Source: Epiperipatus broadwayi (taxonomy: Eukaryota > Onychophora > Udeonychophora > Euonychophora > Peripatidae). Taken from it: DNA of 64,000 nucleotides. This document shows, one piece after another, positions 13,685 through 26,759 of this stretch. The notes beneath the pieces are model-generated. The model was given only the letters and a program-made list of their open reading frames with translations, was not told where the DNA came from and made no database searches. The DNA is taken from positions 16,119,254 to 16,183,253 of the forward strand of contig JAQFVV010006197.1 of NCBI GenBank assembly GCA_028023455.1. The letters run 5' to 3'. Made by a program: the position numbers and the translations under genes. Numbering within the stretch: position 1 is the stretch's first letter; every line of letters begins with the position of its first letter.

Positions 13685-16600
13685 TGTAACGGTCAGATTC
13701 GTCTGATTCGTTAACATAGTGCAGAATTCGACCACCACACAGAACTGCAGCATCACCTAGGTAGCGTAGCCACCCGTAGTACTGAGTTCGAACATAGTTT
13801 ATCAGTTCCACAATACAATCTACAAAACAATGCATCTGATGCTACATTAGTAAATATTTCTTTAGGCACGGTGGTCAGGGAGATGCAAGAGATTCAAGAA
13901 TTTATTTTCGAGTTAGCCAATAATAACACTAATATTAAACATTTATATTTTACAAAATCGAGGAAATATTATATTGAATGGGTATCGAATAAATAAAGAC
14001 GTTACGGCAAACGTATAGTTTGAAATTATTTATTTAAAACATTTTATACTAAATCATCTAATTAATAATATTTTATTATATTTAAAATCTCAGTAGTGGT
14101 ATTTCCGATACTGTTATATTTTACAAAGATATACATTTATGTGGCTGATGAAATCTAGCTACCTAAATTCTCGAGCATGCCTTCGGGATTTACATCTTTG
14201 CAACACAAGAGTCTAAAGTAGAATTAATAATCGTAATGGTGGACACATATTTATTTAATTAAAGAAGATATTTACTAATTACTATGGACAGACATTTATT
14301 TGAGAGTGAATTATGTCATTAATGCAGAGACGGAGTTATATATTGAATAATAGAATTAATAAGAAGAAACACGTGGTACGTCTAGAAAGGCGATATGAAG
14401 GTGGCAGTACGTTAAAATTGCGAAGCCGTGGATGAGTTTAGAACAACGGGCTGGCATTTGCCATAGGCCCAAAGAGGTAAGGTGTCATATAAGCATAACA
14501 AGGGGCAAGTGGTTCATGCCACAATTACTTCCTGGCTGCGTGACAGTCATCAAGTCCTATGGGAACATTTATTTGTCTGTTTGTGTAGGACGACTGGGAT
14601 TAATTTCAATCCTATAGAATCCGGAATATCCAATGCTTATAGGTCATCACATCTCCAAAACGTAACACATGTATAATCTACAGACTATTCTGTTAAGATT
14701 TGAATATATTTTATAACTCGGCCCTACATCATCAACATTTAATAAAGAATGTTTTTGACTCTCAAAGAAATGCGATTTATGGAATTATTACTTAAAAACT
14801 TAATAAAATATAAAACAATAGGTAAGCTGGGGCAGTATTAATAACTAATATGTCAGCCATTTGCTAAGTAGTAGACCCCTGCATTACAATCAATGAAGCA
14901 TTGAATGCGTGTCTATTTATATGAAAATATTAAGTAATTTATACAAGTAAATATTAATGAGGATTTGCAGGACACACATCCATGTTTCAAGCAATCATGG
15001 ATTTGCATTTAGAAAATTAGGGAAGATTTCTGAGCTGACCAGCCAACAGAAGTATATAACGAAATATATTAATAGGTTGTTAGACAAGATGGCAACCATC
15101 TTGATTAAAATCTATATTTAAATTTGGTGAGGTCCAGTCGGAAATCTTATGAGCATGCTATAATTAGATAATAAACATGTAAAATTTAGAAATACGTACC
15201 CAAGAAAAAATAGAATTAGGCAAGCTAGATTATTAAAGAAATTTACATAAGGAATTTACAAAAGGAATTAATAATTAAATTCATAGTTTTACAAGTTAAT
15301 AGAGAATGAGCTATAGTGTGATTATTTAGAGTACTCTAGGAGAATTTGGGTACAGGTACCTGTTTTACGAGAAGTTTTCAGATTCAGTAGCAAATTGTTC
15401 ATGATTTCAAAAGTAGCAGTTCTTTCCAGTATTTAGATTATTCATTGATTTTAATAGCAGCAGCAGCTTTCTAATTGTTTGGGCAGCAGATCTTCTTGGT
15501 TGATATTATGGAAGGCACATGTGAAGGTTAGCGGAATACGATCGAACATCTCGGGGGAGAATAGTCTGGGCACTTTCTACTCGAACATACTGTGGTAGGT
15601 AAATTACTTTATGATTTTTGGAAAATCTCAACTGATCGAGAGCACAGCTAAAGTTTAACTAAAAGTTCTGAGAAAATTCAAAATGTCCTCCTTTCTTTGA
15701 TCTTATATTTACTTTTGTTCGATTTTATTTTTGGATCTGCTCATTTGCCCCGAGAAGAATCTATACATTCTTTTTTGCTCAAAATATGATTTATTAACAT
15801 AATATTAATCTTTGAATTTACATGTTATATGTAGTGATATACAAGATTCAAACTACGATTTACAATGCAGAACTTGATTTACTGAGTGAACAGAAAAACC
15901 TTGAATTGTATATGCCTATATCTTGTATATGCATATATCTTGCCATTCACAGCTTCTCTCATAGTTTACTAAGTAACCTCTGGCCTTAATGGTGACTAGG
16001 TAGATCACAGCTGCCAAGAATCACATCACCCCACCATCCAGATGAGAAAGTAAAAACCCGTACTAATCCCTGTAGCACCCATGTCCCAGCCCCTCCTAAG
16101 GACTAGGAACCAGGCCTTGGGGTATTTCCAAAGCTCAGACTCTCTCATCCAATGCCCTTACTAATCCCCACCGCATCCGGATCCCCTCCAAAACCCAGGC
16201 TTGTGAGACCTTCCAAGAACCAGAACCTGCCATCCAGATGGCAGAGATGAGTGGTACAGCAGCCCCGATTTGAAGTTTAAACCATAGTAGAACTCTCTGG
16301 CCTGAGTCACCCAAGCATGAGATTCCCTCATCTTCATAGCCAAGACAAGCAATGCTGCAGCACTAATCAAAAATATAAAACTCACATGTTTATATCATAT
16401 GCCATCTACAGATTATCACATAGTCTAATAACCAACCTATAAATCATAGAGCACAAAGAGACTAAAACCACAATGCATCATGTCATCTCCACTGTCCTGA
16501 AGATGAGAAAGATGAAACCGGTACTAATTCCCATAGCACTTCACATCCCAGACTCCCGTAAGAACCAGAGTTCAGGCCCCAGGAATCTTCCCAAGTTCGA

Positions 16601-17607
16601 GACTCTTTCATCTGAAGCCCATGCTGGAACCCAATACACCCACAGCCCAGTCCCCCTCTAAGACCAGGAAGCAAGCCCTGGGATCTCTCCAAGCAACAGA
16701 CCCAGTCCTCAAGACAGCAAAGATGAGTGACACAGTAGCCCCAATCCAATGTTCAAATCACAGTTGAACTCTTTGGGAACATTAGTTTTGTCCATCATGT
16801 TTCAGCTTCCAGACAATTTATAAAAAAACTAGTAAGTCTTAATCCATGAGGTTCTTAACTATTGGTAAAAATCAAATGATATAACTAGAAGCACAATCCA
16901 TATGATAAGGTACAACTGTTAACAATCCAATGTCATAATAATTGCTAAATTTAAAATCACAGTGCAAATCTCCAAGATTTCCAATGCCTTTCATAAAAAA
17001 TTCATCATTACTTTCCAAAATCAAGAACTTTAATGTGTATGTATACCACAATATAATTCTAGATCTATAGAGCAATCAAAGATGTACATAGAGTAATGTA
17101 TCCATTAAAATCGCATATGCTGCATTTCTATTGTTCAAGTTTATTTTTACATTTACATGTTGTAATTAAAGATTTTATGGTATTTTTCTTTTTAATTAAT
17201 CTATTATCTCCCACCGACTGTTACTTTTAAAATTTCAAAGACAAAAGGGAATATATAATTATTTTTACTTTTACTTAACTTACAATCAGATTTCTAAAAT
17301 TATTATTAAATATGAAATTTAAGCACAGCAATAAATAACGAACTTTATAACTTAAAATAAATTGTTAAAATTATATATTTTATATAACTAAAAGAGAAAT
17401 ACAAACATAATCATTTATTTTTATTTATTGCTTTAAATTTTGTTATCGAAACGTGTGTGTTTATGGTGAATTTTACATATATTGATATATTTTTAATATT
17501 GCTACACACAATTCGATACCAAAAAAGTTTAAATTTGGGTAGGATAGAGTGGTGAGTGAGAGACGATAGAAAAATGTGAAACTTAAGATTCGAATCTTAC
17601 GGTTTCA
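13685..17607 (-). repeat. 3' LTR (minus orientation), carrying an internal insertion
   Basis: Matches 19596-22310 over its whole length apart from scattered substitutions, small indels and a 1.35-kb insertion at about 15771-17118. It lacks the roughly 110-bp internal duplication present in the other LTR near 19931-20150. A 64-codon plus-strand frame (14482-14676) has a counterpart at the same position in the other LTR, but it lies on the strand opposite gag and has no known domain. Confidence 0.88.
15771..17118. other. GC-richer insertion in the 3' LTR, containing a diverged two-copy repeat
   Basis: Absent from the sister LTR. Its central part (about 15990-16790) is far richer in G and C than anything else in the window. 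It contains two diverged copies of a unit of about 460 bp (compare 16025-16300 with 16490-16770: both have a GATGAGAAAG block, ...CCCAGxCTCxC... and end CAGCCCCxATxxxAxGTT...GAACTCT). Frames across it (for example 16483-16749 minus) do not resemble known proteins. Origin unknown: satellite-like fragment, captured host sequence, or another element. Confidence 0.6.
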
Positions 17608-17623
17608 TTTTCCCCTACTTCCC
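17608..17623 (-). promoter_or_regulatory. Polypurine tract
   Basis: On the minus strand GGGAAGTAGGGGAAAA immediately precedes the TGAAAC start of the 3' LTR. This is the expected position and composition of the plus-strand primer for reverse transcription. Confidence 0.8.
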
Positions 17624-18012
17624 ATGAATAATTAAGAAAGAACAAAGAAGGCAAGGAAAGAAAATTTTTTTTGCTACATCACATAATTTAAACACGTAAT
17701 TTTTTTTTTTACAGATATATAGAAAGCAGAGATTATATGAAGTAACGAATATTTTATATACCCGGATCTAGAACTTAGTTTAATTTAAAATGGCCTAATT
17801 TGGCCGTGTCTGGTTAGAAATCTTATAGTAATATTAGTTAAACTGACAATATATAAAAAAAATTCGTAGAATAATATTAGTTAAGATAATAATATATATA
17901 AAAAAATTTTTATTAACCAATGTAGGTTCCATTCTACCCAATTCATTTTTACCAAATTCGTTTTAATATTCTGATATACATATAATAACCATCCTAAGAG
18001 GCTAAAATATTT

Positions 18013-18972
18013 TTATAACCCCGAGTCAGGTGGATAATATCTATCCCTCGTCGTCGATGACTGCAGCCTTGGGTTTTCTAATTTTTGACTTCTATCAGGT
18101 GGTTCTTTGGCCCAATGGTTAAAATCCAAGGTAGTAAGAAATTCAATCATTTCTCCTATATCTTTTATTCGACTGCCTGCCAGTAATTGTTGGATGGTTA
18201 GCAGCATGCTACACCGGATAATTCCATATTTTTCCTGATAGAGCGTATTGTAGATACTGCTTTGACGCTCATTGCTCCAGTACTGCTTCATTAATGCATC
18301 TTTGTATTTTTCTATAATTTTGGGTTTCCATTTCACCATATTCCACCAGTCCTTGGCAGAGCCTTGTAGATGGTAACTGGCTATAGCTATCTGCTCATAG
18401 GTCCTTTCTTATGAAATTGAAGGAACTTTTGTAAGCTCTCTAGGTAGGTTTGAGGGTTTTTTCCCTTACTTCCACTCTAAAGATTTTAATATGGATCATC
18501 TTTGCTAAGTAGCTTGGTGTCCAAAGTCCATTTTCATGCTTTCTTCCATGACCTTTGGTCCTATTTTTTTTGTTCCCGTCCATGCTTGTTTCCTTTTCAA
18601 TGCTGTCTTCATTCGACGGTTCATCTGTTGGAATGAGGTCTATTTGCTCATCATATTTATTTACATTTATTACACTATCTGTCTGCTCTTCTATTATATA
18701 GGTTCGTGAGATCTTTCTAACTTCCTTTCATTTTCCATGTCTTTAATCTATTCTTTCTTTTTACTAACTCGGGATATTCCAAATTTTTCTTTTATCATTT
18801 CAAAATATCTCAAAATATCCCTGTTAATTTCCTGATTCTCCCTAACTCTTATCTTTTCTTCTTCCTGTCTCTTTTTTGATTCCTCATCACTTCTTCTCGC
18901 TTCCTTATGTATTTTCCTCCTTTCTTCCCTATCCTGTCTAAGTATTTCAAGTAACTTTAGATTAAAGTCCAT
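18013..18972 (-). pseudogene. Gag-like coding remnant of the LTR element
   Basis: Reading right to left, 18972-18748 encodes a 74-residue, highly charged, probable coiled coil (many E, K, R; RRSDEESKKRQEEEK). A disrupted stretch follows that includes PQTYLESLQKFLQF-like sequence. Then a frame carries YEQIAIASYHLQGSAKDWWN and continues to 18013 with QYWSNERQSSIYNTL and HWAKEPP. A hydrophobic helix, then W-W, then repeated short helices is typical of retrotransposon capsid (gag) proteins, which package the RNA in cytoplasmic particles. No zinc knuckle is seen. Frameshifts near 18400 and 18720 break it. Gag identity is inferred from position between LTRs and from pattern. Confidence 0.65.
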
Positions 18973-19554
18973 TGATCCTCCAAAATCTTTATATAAATTT
19001 ACTTGCTCTTTTCTGCTTCCATTTTCTTAATATTATTTATTTTATTTACTACTAGCATTAGACTATCCCCCACCGGTATCTTGGTCTTATCACACTCTTT
19101 CACTGCCCTCACTACTCTACATTGCCCTATCTCTATATTTTCTATATTGCTGCGCTTAACATATATATTATAATAAACTACTGCTAACGCGTATAATAAG
19201 CCACTGCTGTCTATGATATATATAATACGTTAATAAAATATTTACTGCTACTGCTTTCTCACTTAGCGACTGATCAGTTTTCTTTGATATATATATATAA
19301 CAACAAAAAAAACATTTCACTAGATCCGAGTATTTTCGTTCCTTCTTAAATTACACATACATCCCTGCTTTCTGTAAATTTATTATTACGCCTACCATCC
19401 CTTCATCCATTCAATCACTCGATTTATTTTTCTCATTATTTTTATCAAAAACAAACTCGTATATATAGAATAATTAGCTAACTCGGGTAACGAACACTAA
19501 AAGAAATTTATATGCATTATATTTCTGCTCAGGTATATGGGTTTTGTATCGATG

Positions 19555-19573
19555 CCTCACATTGTCAGCGCCA
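19555..19573 (-). promoter_or_regulatory. Candidate primer-binding site
   Basis: On the minus strand TGGCGCTGACAATGTGAGG lies 22 nt downstream of the 5' LTR end. The TGGCGC start is that of many tRNA-complementary primer sites. The 22-nt spacing is longer than usual, and I have not matched a tRNA 3' end, so this is tentative. Confidence 0.45.
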
Positions 19574-19595
19574 AACACTAAAAAAAATTATACTA

Positions 19596-22310
19596 TGTAA
19601 CGGTCAGATTCGTCTGATTCGTTAACATAGTGCAGAATTCGACCACCACCCAGAACTGAAGCACCATCTAAGTAGTGAAGCCACCCATAGTACTGAGTTC
19701 GAACATAGTTTCTCAATTCCACAATACAATCTATGAAACAATGCATCTGATGCTACATTAGTAAATATTTCTTTAGGCACAGTGGTCAGGGAGATGCAAG
19801 AGATTCAAGAATTTATTTTTGAGTTAGCCAATAATAACACTAATATTAAACATTTATATTTTACAAAATCGAGGAAATATATTGAATGGGCATCGAATAA
19901 ATAAAGATGTTACGGCAGACGTATAGTTTGAAATTATTTATTTAAAACATTTTATACTAAATCATCTAATTAATAGTATTTTATTATATTTAAAATCTCA
20001 GTAGCGGTATTTCCGATACTGTTATACTTTACGACGATATACATTTATTTATTTAAAATATTTTATATGAAATCATTTAACCAATAATATTTTGTGATAT
20101 TTAAAATTTCAGTAGCGGTATTTCCGATACTGTTATATTTTACAGAAATATACATTTATGTGGCTGATGTAATCTAGCTACCTAAATTCTCGAGCAAGTA
20201 TTTCACGAGCATGCCTTTGGGATTTATATCTTTGCAATGCAAGAGTCTAAAGTAGAATTAATAATTGTAATGGCGGACACCTATTTATTTAATTAAAGAA
20301 GATATTTACTAATTACTATGGACAGACATTTATTTGAGAGTGAATTATGTCATTAATGCAGAGACGGAGTTATATATTGAATAATAGAATTAATAAGAAG
20401 AAACACGTGGTACATCTAAAAGGCGATATGAAGGTGGTAGTATGTTAAAACTGCGAAGCCGTGGATGAGTTTAGAACAACAGGCTGGCATTTGTAGTAGG
20501 CTCAAAAAGGTAAGGTGTCATATAAGCATAACCAGGGGCGAGTGGTTCATGCCATGATTACTTCCTGGCTGCATGATGGCCGTCAAGTCCTACAGGAACA
20601 TTTATTTGTCCGTTTGTGTAGGACAACTGGGATTAATTTCAATCCTATAGAATCCGGATTATCCAAGGCTTATAATAGGCCATCGCGTTTCCAAAATGTA
20701 ACACATGTATAATCTACAGACTATTCTGTCAAGATTTAAATATATTTTATAACTCGGCCATACATCATCAACATTTAATAAAGAATGTTTTTGACTCTCA
20801 AAGAAATGCGATTTATGGAATTATTACTTAAAAACTTAAGAAAATATAAAACAATAGGTACGCTGGGTGAGTATTAATAACTAATATGTCAGCCATTTGC
20901 TAAGTAGTAGACCCCTGCGTTACAATCAATGAAGCATTGAATGCGTGTCGATTTATATGAAAATATTAAGTAATTTATACAAGTAAATATTAATGAAGAT
21001 TTGCAGGACACACTACCACTGTTTCAAGCAATCATGGATTTGCATTTAGAAAATTAGAGAAGATTTCTGAGCTGATCAGCCAACAGAAGTATATAACGAA
21101 ATATATTAATAGGTTGTTAGACAAGATGGCAACCATCTTGATTAAAATCTATATTTAAATTTGGCGAGGTCCGGTCAGGAATCTTATGAGCATGCTATAA
21201 TTAGATAATAAAAATGTAAAATTTAGAAATACGTACCCAAGAAAAGATAGAATTAGGCAAGCTAGATTATTAAAGAAATTTACATAAGGAATTAATAATT
21301 AAATTCATAGTTTTACAAGATATATAGAGAGTGAGCTATAGTGTGATTATTTAGAGTACTCTAGGAGAATTTGGGTACAGGTACCTGTTTTACGAGAAGT
21401 TTTCAGAGTCAGTAGCAAAATTTTCACGATTTCAGAAGTAGCAGTTCTTTCCAGTATTTAGATTATTCACTGATTTTAACAGCAGCATTCTAATTGTTTG
21501 GGCAGCAGATCTTCTTAGTTGATATTATGGAAGGCACATGTGAAGGTTAGCGGCATACGATCGACCATTTCCGGGGAGAATAGTCTGGGCGCTTTCTACT
21601 CGAACATACTGTGGTAGGTAAATTACTTTATGATTTTTGGAGACTCTCAACTGATCGAGAGCACAGCTAAAGTTTAACTAAAAGTTCTGAGAAAATTCAA
21701 ATTGTCCTCCTTTCTTTGATCTTATCTTTTTACTTTTGTTCGATTTTATTTTTGGATCCACTCATTTGCCCCGAGGGGAATCTATGCATTCTTGTACATT
21801 TAATTTATATAGAAAACTGCAATTCTATTGTTCAAGTTTATTTTTACATTTACATTTTGTAATTAAAGATTTTAGGGAATTTTTCTTTTTAATTAATCTA
21901 TTATCTCTCACCAACCGTTACTTTTAAAATTTCAAAGACAAAAGGGAATATATAATTATTTTTACTTTTACTTAACTTACAATCAGATTTCTAAAATTAT
22001 TATTAAATATGAAATTTAAACATAGCAATAAATAACGAACTTTATAACTTAAAATAAATTGTTAAAATTATATATTTTATATAACTAAAAGAGAAATACA
22101 AACTATATCATTTATTTTTATTTATTGCTTTAAATTTTATCGAAACGTGCGTGTTTACGGTGAATTTTACATATATTGATACATTTTTAATATTACTACA
22201 CACACAATTCGATACCAAAAAAGTTTAAATTTGGGTAGGATAGAGTGGTGAGTGAGAGACAATAGAAAAAATGTGAAACTTAAGATTCGAATATGAATCT
22301 TACTGTTTCA
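19596..22310 (-). repeat. 5' LTR (minus orientation), about 2.7 kb
   Basis: Bounded by TGTAACGG on the left and GTTTCA on the right (TG...CA when read on minus). It contains a tandem duplication of about 110 bp (compare 19931-20035 with 20041-20150: the phrase AGTAGCGGTATTTCCGATACTG appears twice), which the 3' LTR lacks. Transcription of the element should start in this repeat and run leftwards, but no promoter motif was identified. Confidence 0.87.
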
Positions 22311-22314
22311 ATGT

Positions 22315-24250
22315 GAATAGATAAAAAGATAGTTAATTAAGAAACCAGAAAATTAATCATTTTTCAAAAAGATCAAATAAAAAATTATCACATTCACCTA
22401 AGCCACATTTCAACAAATGAATCAATAAACTCTGAAGGAAATATCAAATATACAAATTCTGATAAATTAGCACCATATACATAATATGATGTCATCTTAC
22501 TCCCATGACAAAACTTATTACGGTAAATTGACATTGCAATAGAATGACACAAATAAAGGCCAGATATTAATATATTCAAATCAAGTCTTCAAACATAATA
22601 TAATAGAAATCTTATTTAACATTAAGAATATCATTTTAAATGTTAATCAAACAATTCTGTTGAAAACAATATTAGATGACTATTTAAGAAGGTTTACCAT
22701 CCTTATTTAAATTGATTATCATAGTCAGAAATATACTAACATCTGAATAAAGTATTTTAGCTTCAGCAATTGCAGGATGCACAATTCAAAAAGTAAATTG
22801 ATAAAAAAATATTGTTTTCAATCATATTTTCTAGGAATATTCATATTCTATATAATTTTGTCAGCAAAATTTTGTGACAGAAGCTAATTGGATTAGCTAA
22901 AATCATAAAAAGGGAGCAAAAAAAAAAACACCTTTAAAAAACCACATACTATTTTAAAAAAATTTATACCATTGGTCATTCCAATTAAAACATTCTATCT
23001 ATTGCATTATTTATGACCCTGTAACACCCAAAGATTATGAGTTATTGTGTTTTAAGAGCTCATGTTTAGGATACTTTAATCTTATTACACTACTATGATA
23101 ATCAAACTGGTGATAAAGTGGTCACCATTCCCAAAATTCTTTATTACACGATAGCAAAGCTCTAGAGAAATTTACGAATCATCCTTTTCATAAAAATTAT
23201 AACTTAAAAAGCTCACCTAACGAGCTCAGAAATATAATATCTAATAATACAAAATATCAGTAAAAAAATAAATTCCCAATCAATCATGAAAAACAGTTAA
23301 AATCTTCTAAATGATAGCCAAACAATAAGAATTTGAAATTGCACAGATTCTTATTTATTCAAGAGATATGCAGTTCTCCATAAACAGCAATCTCATCAAG
23401 ACATGAACACTTTCTAATTTGATGTAACCCTCAATGTAACAATAGATAATATAATTGCATTCTAGTGAACTAAAAAAAAAAAAAACCAAGCTTTTACCTC
23501 TCTCGTAATGGTTTATCTACATATTTTCCATTGGGTACTTTATAAAGTATCACTCAAAAAATATTCATGCTAAAATGTCATAAAAGGACAAACTGTATTT
23601 ATATATAAAAAAAACTTCTATAATTAATGAGTAGCAACACTAATTAATTCAAGCCCAACTCTAGCAAACTCACAAATAATCCACATTAAAATAAACTTAA
23701 ATATAATATTCAATTATTATTCATTCAATAAAAATTTATATTCTCCACTTAGAATATAGTAATCTTCAGCTTCTGAAACTACTTTTGTCATAAATAACTT
23801 TAATGCCACCTAAAAGGCTCGCTTGCATGTTTTTATACTGAATATGCAGTTACCATTGTATATCTAGAGATATTATATCTAATCAATGCAAATGATTTTC
23901 TGTGACTGACTTTTTCTTTTTTATAATATAGTTCAACAATTTCAATATTCATTATAACATAAGGAAAAATAGATATTTTTTTCTGATTTTTGATATGGAT
24001 TTTATCTCTAACTTTATTACATCATATTAGCAATTCATTTAATCAAAAATATTTTGCCTTAAGTTAATTAAGAATTTTTAAAAAATATATTTTATATTTT
24101 TTTCCAGTGACTTCGCTCCTGATAAAACATCCAGTCATCCTCGATCATATATGAACTAGATGGTAGTATTCTTTTTCCTGTTAATTGATATAACACCTAA
24201 GAATTTAAAATAATGGATTATGTAATTGCATGTTTGAACAAAAGATAGAA
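22315..24250. other. AT-rich stretch without recognised features
   Basis: A 61-codon minus-strand frame at 22394-22579 ends next to a possible donor (TTAG/GTGAATG), but no family or acceptor is convincing. Nothing else is recognised. Confidence 0.4.
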
Positions 24251-24251
24251 A

Positions 24252-24350
24252 GAAAAAAAAGGCATATGGCTCAGGAGTGCCAGAATCAATCCTGCAATCT
24301 CCCAATCCCAAATCAGATACTTTACCAATTATGCCGAACTATATGGGGTA
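24252..24350 (-). repeat. tRNA-derived SINE copy
   Basis: The minus strand reads GGCATAATTGGTAAAG (A-box-like), then GGATTGATTCTGGCACT (degenerate B box), and ends GCCATATGCC followed by a T run. The same order of phrases is found in the plus-strand copy at 52325-52470, so these are two members of one pol III-derived SINE family. Confidence 0.65.
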
Positions 24351-24886
24351 TACAAGAGATTAGTCAGAGGATCATACTTTTGTTGGTATTAAAATTGTCA
24401 ATTCACAATCTAAAGTCAATGAATTAAGATTTATCTCCCATTTTATGCATTAAAAAAAGAAAAAAAAACACCATTAGCTATCCTATTTATCCATGAAATT
24501 ACTCTCTATACAAAACAATTAAACTTCACAAGTAGACTTAAAACCTTTTAATTTTATAATTTGGGATAATTGACCATTCAAAACTAAAGAACTGTGTGAA
24601 GTTTTTCTCTTTTATGCTTAAGAGTAGAGATTTTTTCAAGAATCAATAATAATATCACAAATAATTTTTGTAAGACATTTCAACTTATTAAAGCAAATGT
24701 CAGATGCAAAATAGGGTGATCATTTCTGAAGATCAAAAATCATGAATCATGCTTCCTGCTCTGTAGCTTTTGGTGATCAAATTTCTTACAAACTTTCAAG
24801 TAATAATAAACTATCTGATTTTTTAAATTTTTTTAAAAATAATTTTAATTATATATATATCCATATTCTCTGGCATCACTTTAGTA
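24351..24886. other. AT-rich stretch without recognised features
   Basis: The plus-strand frame beginning at 24742 runs into the palindrome at 24897 and shows no known domain. Confidence 0.4.
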
Positions 24887-24896
24887 TTGTATTTAA

Positions 24897-25263
24897 ATAT
24901 TGGATTAGTTTCATATGTAACATTAAATACTGAATGCCTTTAGAAAATTTTTTAACTTCATTAAAATCATTCAAATACATTCAGTTATTAGTAATAACAC
25001 ACAGGTTAGTATATAACACAATATTTTGAATGTTATTATTCTCCTTTTTTCTTCAGGTGTTATTGGCCTGTGTATTGCCACTGTCAGGATGGCAACACCT
25101 GAAGAATAGGGGAGAATAATATCACTCAAAACATTGTTATATACTAGGGTGTGCTATTACTAACAATTGAATGTAATTAAAAAATTTAAATAAAGTTTAC
25201 AAATTTTCAGACATTTAATATTAGATGATAATGGTAGTCCAAAATATAAACACTATCATACAT
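24897..25263. mobile_element. Palindromic element, PLE-terminal family, core deleted
   Basis: The left arm (ATTGGATTAGTTTCAT ... ATTCAGTTATTAGTAATAACACACAGG ... CTTCAGGTGTTATTGGCC) and right arm are inverted copies around 25085. They share phrases with the 59.1-60.5 kb PLE element: CATTCAACTGTTAGTAATA, ACCTGAAGAA...GGGGAGAA, and AATAGTCCAA. A 10-bp direct repeat TTGTATTTAA (24887-24896 and 25264-25273) brackets it. It has no coding region: a foldback derivative in which the interior between two opposed termini is lost. Confidence 0.75.
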
Positions 25264-25273
25264 TTGTATTTAA

Positions 25274-26730
25274 TAAAAATGTGTTGTCTGCTTTTAAGTA
25301 CATCAATTTTACAAATTAGATTAATTAATGTAACATAAGCTATCGTGACTTAAAATAACTGCAATTTATGCGTACACACCCATCCTGCAGACACAATGTT
25401 ATTATAAATTGTAGATATGAACTTTTACCTTTTGTACTCACATTCAAAGGTCTTTTCAATCCATCATCTGATAAGCCTACACGTTTTTGTTCTGAATATT
25501 ACGTAATTGAAATATCACAATAAAATCAATATTAATTTCATTAATGTAAATTTATTCTATATGAATAATTAGGTAGGAAATTTCTACCAATAAAATAGAA
25601 ACATAAAAAAAGATCTAAAAATTTATTTATTTATTTATTTAAAAAAGCTATTAATAAACGAAAATAGACATTTTAATAGTAATCAAAATGATAATTTTTA
25701 AAAAAAATTAGATGTTAAAACTTTTATTACATAATGTTTTTAATATAAACAACAAACAATTGATTATATTTTTATATATAAATTACAAATTTGTATAAAG
25801 CCAAAGAAATTACTTTAATGTTACCTTTCTAAATTAACAAGATATTATCATCTTAAATAATATTTCATGCAAGGTTAAAATGTATTTCTTCCTCAATAAA
25901 TTGCAATAAAAAGCCTAAAGGGAATCAAAGTAAACATAGCTTAAAGGCAACAGGAGTATAGAAAATAACCATAGTATAAAAGATGACATGAAATGGGATT
26001 AGTCACTGGATAATTAAAGTAAATATTTTAAAATGAATCACATATGGTTAACCTTTTTTTTAATTTTTACAATTAGTTCAAGCAGGATATGTGTAGGATT
26101 TTAAAATAAATTAAAGGAGGAAAAACCATTTCAAATCGAAATCACAACACGTTTTAGTTTAAAACAATTAACAATTATATTTCAAATGAGACGATTATTA
26201 AAAAATTATTTATTATAATTCATACATTTTATTTTGGTACTTTAATATTTTATAAATGATGATATGGTTTCCAACAAATTCGTAATTGTATTGTTACAAA
26301 TAAGCTTGCAATACCCCTCCCCCCACATACATACAAAACAGTAATAAATTCCAGCTATACTGACTACTAAATATGCTGTTTCAAATATTAATTTGCTTTT
26401 TTTTTGGGGGGGGGGGATTTTATAGCTTTTAAATTATAAATATTAACATAGGCTTTAAAGCATTTTTATAATAATAACTAGTATTAAGAGGAAGGGGGAA
26501 TGAGGAGGGGGGGGCGTGAAATTTTTATTTTAAAATATCCTCCATTAAACAACACTGAAAGTTATGCGAATAACATTTCAATGTTAACCACAGAATTATC
26601 TATAAATGAAATACAGTTATAGTGATTAGTTACAATCACCATAAAGTGATTAAAATTTTGAAAATTTAAAATATGAACAATTTCTAATGTTAAACTAGGC
26701 CCATTTAAATAAATAAAAAACACTTGAAAT
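25274..26730. other. AT-rich stretch without recognised features
   Basis: Contains G and C homopolymer runs near 26320, 26405 and 26510 in otherwise A/T sequence. No coding or repeat family is recognised. Confidence 0.45.
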
Positions 26731-26734
26731 AAGA

Positions 26735-26758
26735 TACTACTGTATGGAGAGTTTGGCC
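26735..26758. repeat. Isolated fragment of hammerhead family 2 terminus
   Basis: CTACTGTATGGAGAGTTTGGCC matches the conserved terminus seen at 35.75 and 41.19 kb. No convincing target duplication was found around it. Confidence 0.5.
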
Positions 26759-26759
26759 T

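Larger units (their letters stand above)
13681..22314 (-). mobile_element. LTR retrotransposon with very long LTRs and gag remnant only
   Basis: Two direct copies of a TG...CA-bounded sequence lie at 13685-17607 and 19596-22310. They enclose 2.0 kb and are flanked by a perfect 4-bp target duplication ATGT (13681-13684 and 22311-22314). On the minus strand the LTR begins TGAAAC and ends GTTACA. A polypurine tract precedes the 3' LTR, gag-like coding lies inside, and no protease, RT, RNase H or integrase is seen. LTRs of about 2.7 kb with a gag-only 2-kb interior resemble large non-autonomous LTR derivatives. The 4-bp duplication is compatible with Gypsy/BEL-type integrases, but the superfamily cannot be fixed without pol. 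Confidence 0.88.

Noticed and set aside
14142-14180. CTGATGAAATCTAGCTACC in the LTR as a hammerhead core
   Set aside because: No GAAA, stem II or stem I strands follow at the required spacing; the other LTR differs at the site.
16161-16749. Proteins at 16161-16385 (-), 16473-16661 (+) and 16483-16749 (-)
   Set aside because: Overlapping frames on both strands of a GC-richer repeat, with no domain and no conservation between the two repeat copies.
22394-22579. Host exon on the minus strand
   Set aside because: A donor-like site exists at one end, but no acceptor in phase and no recognisable family.
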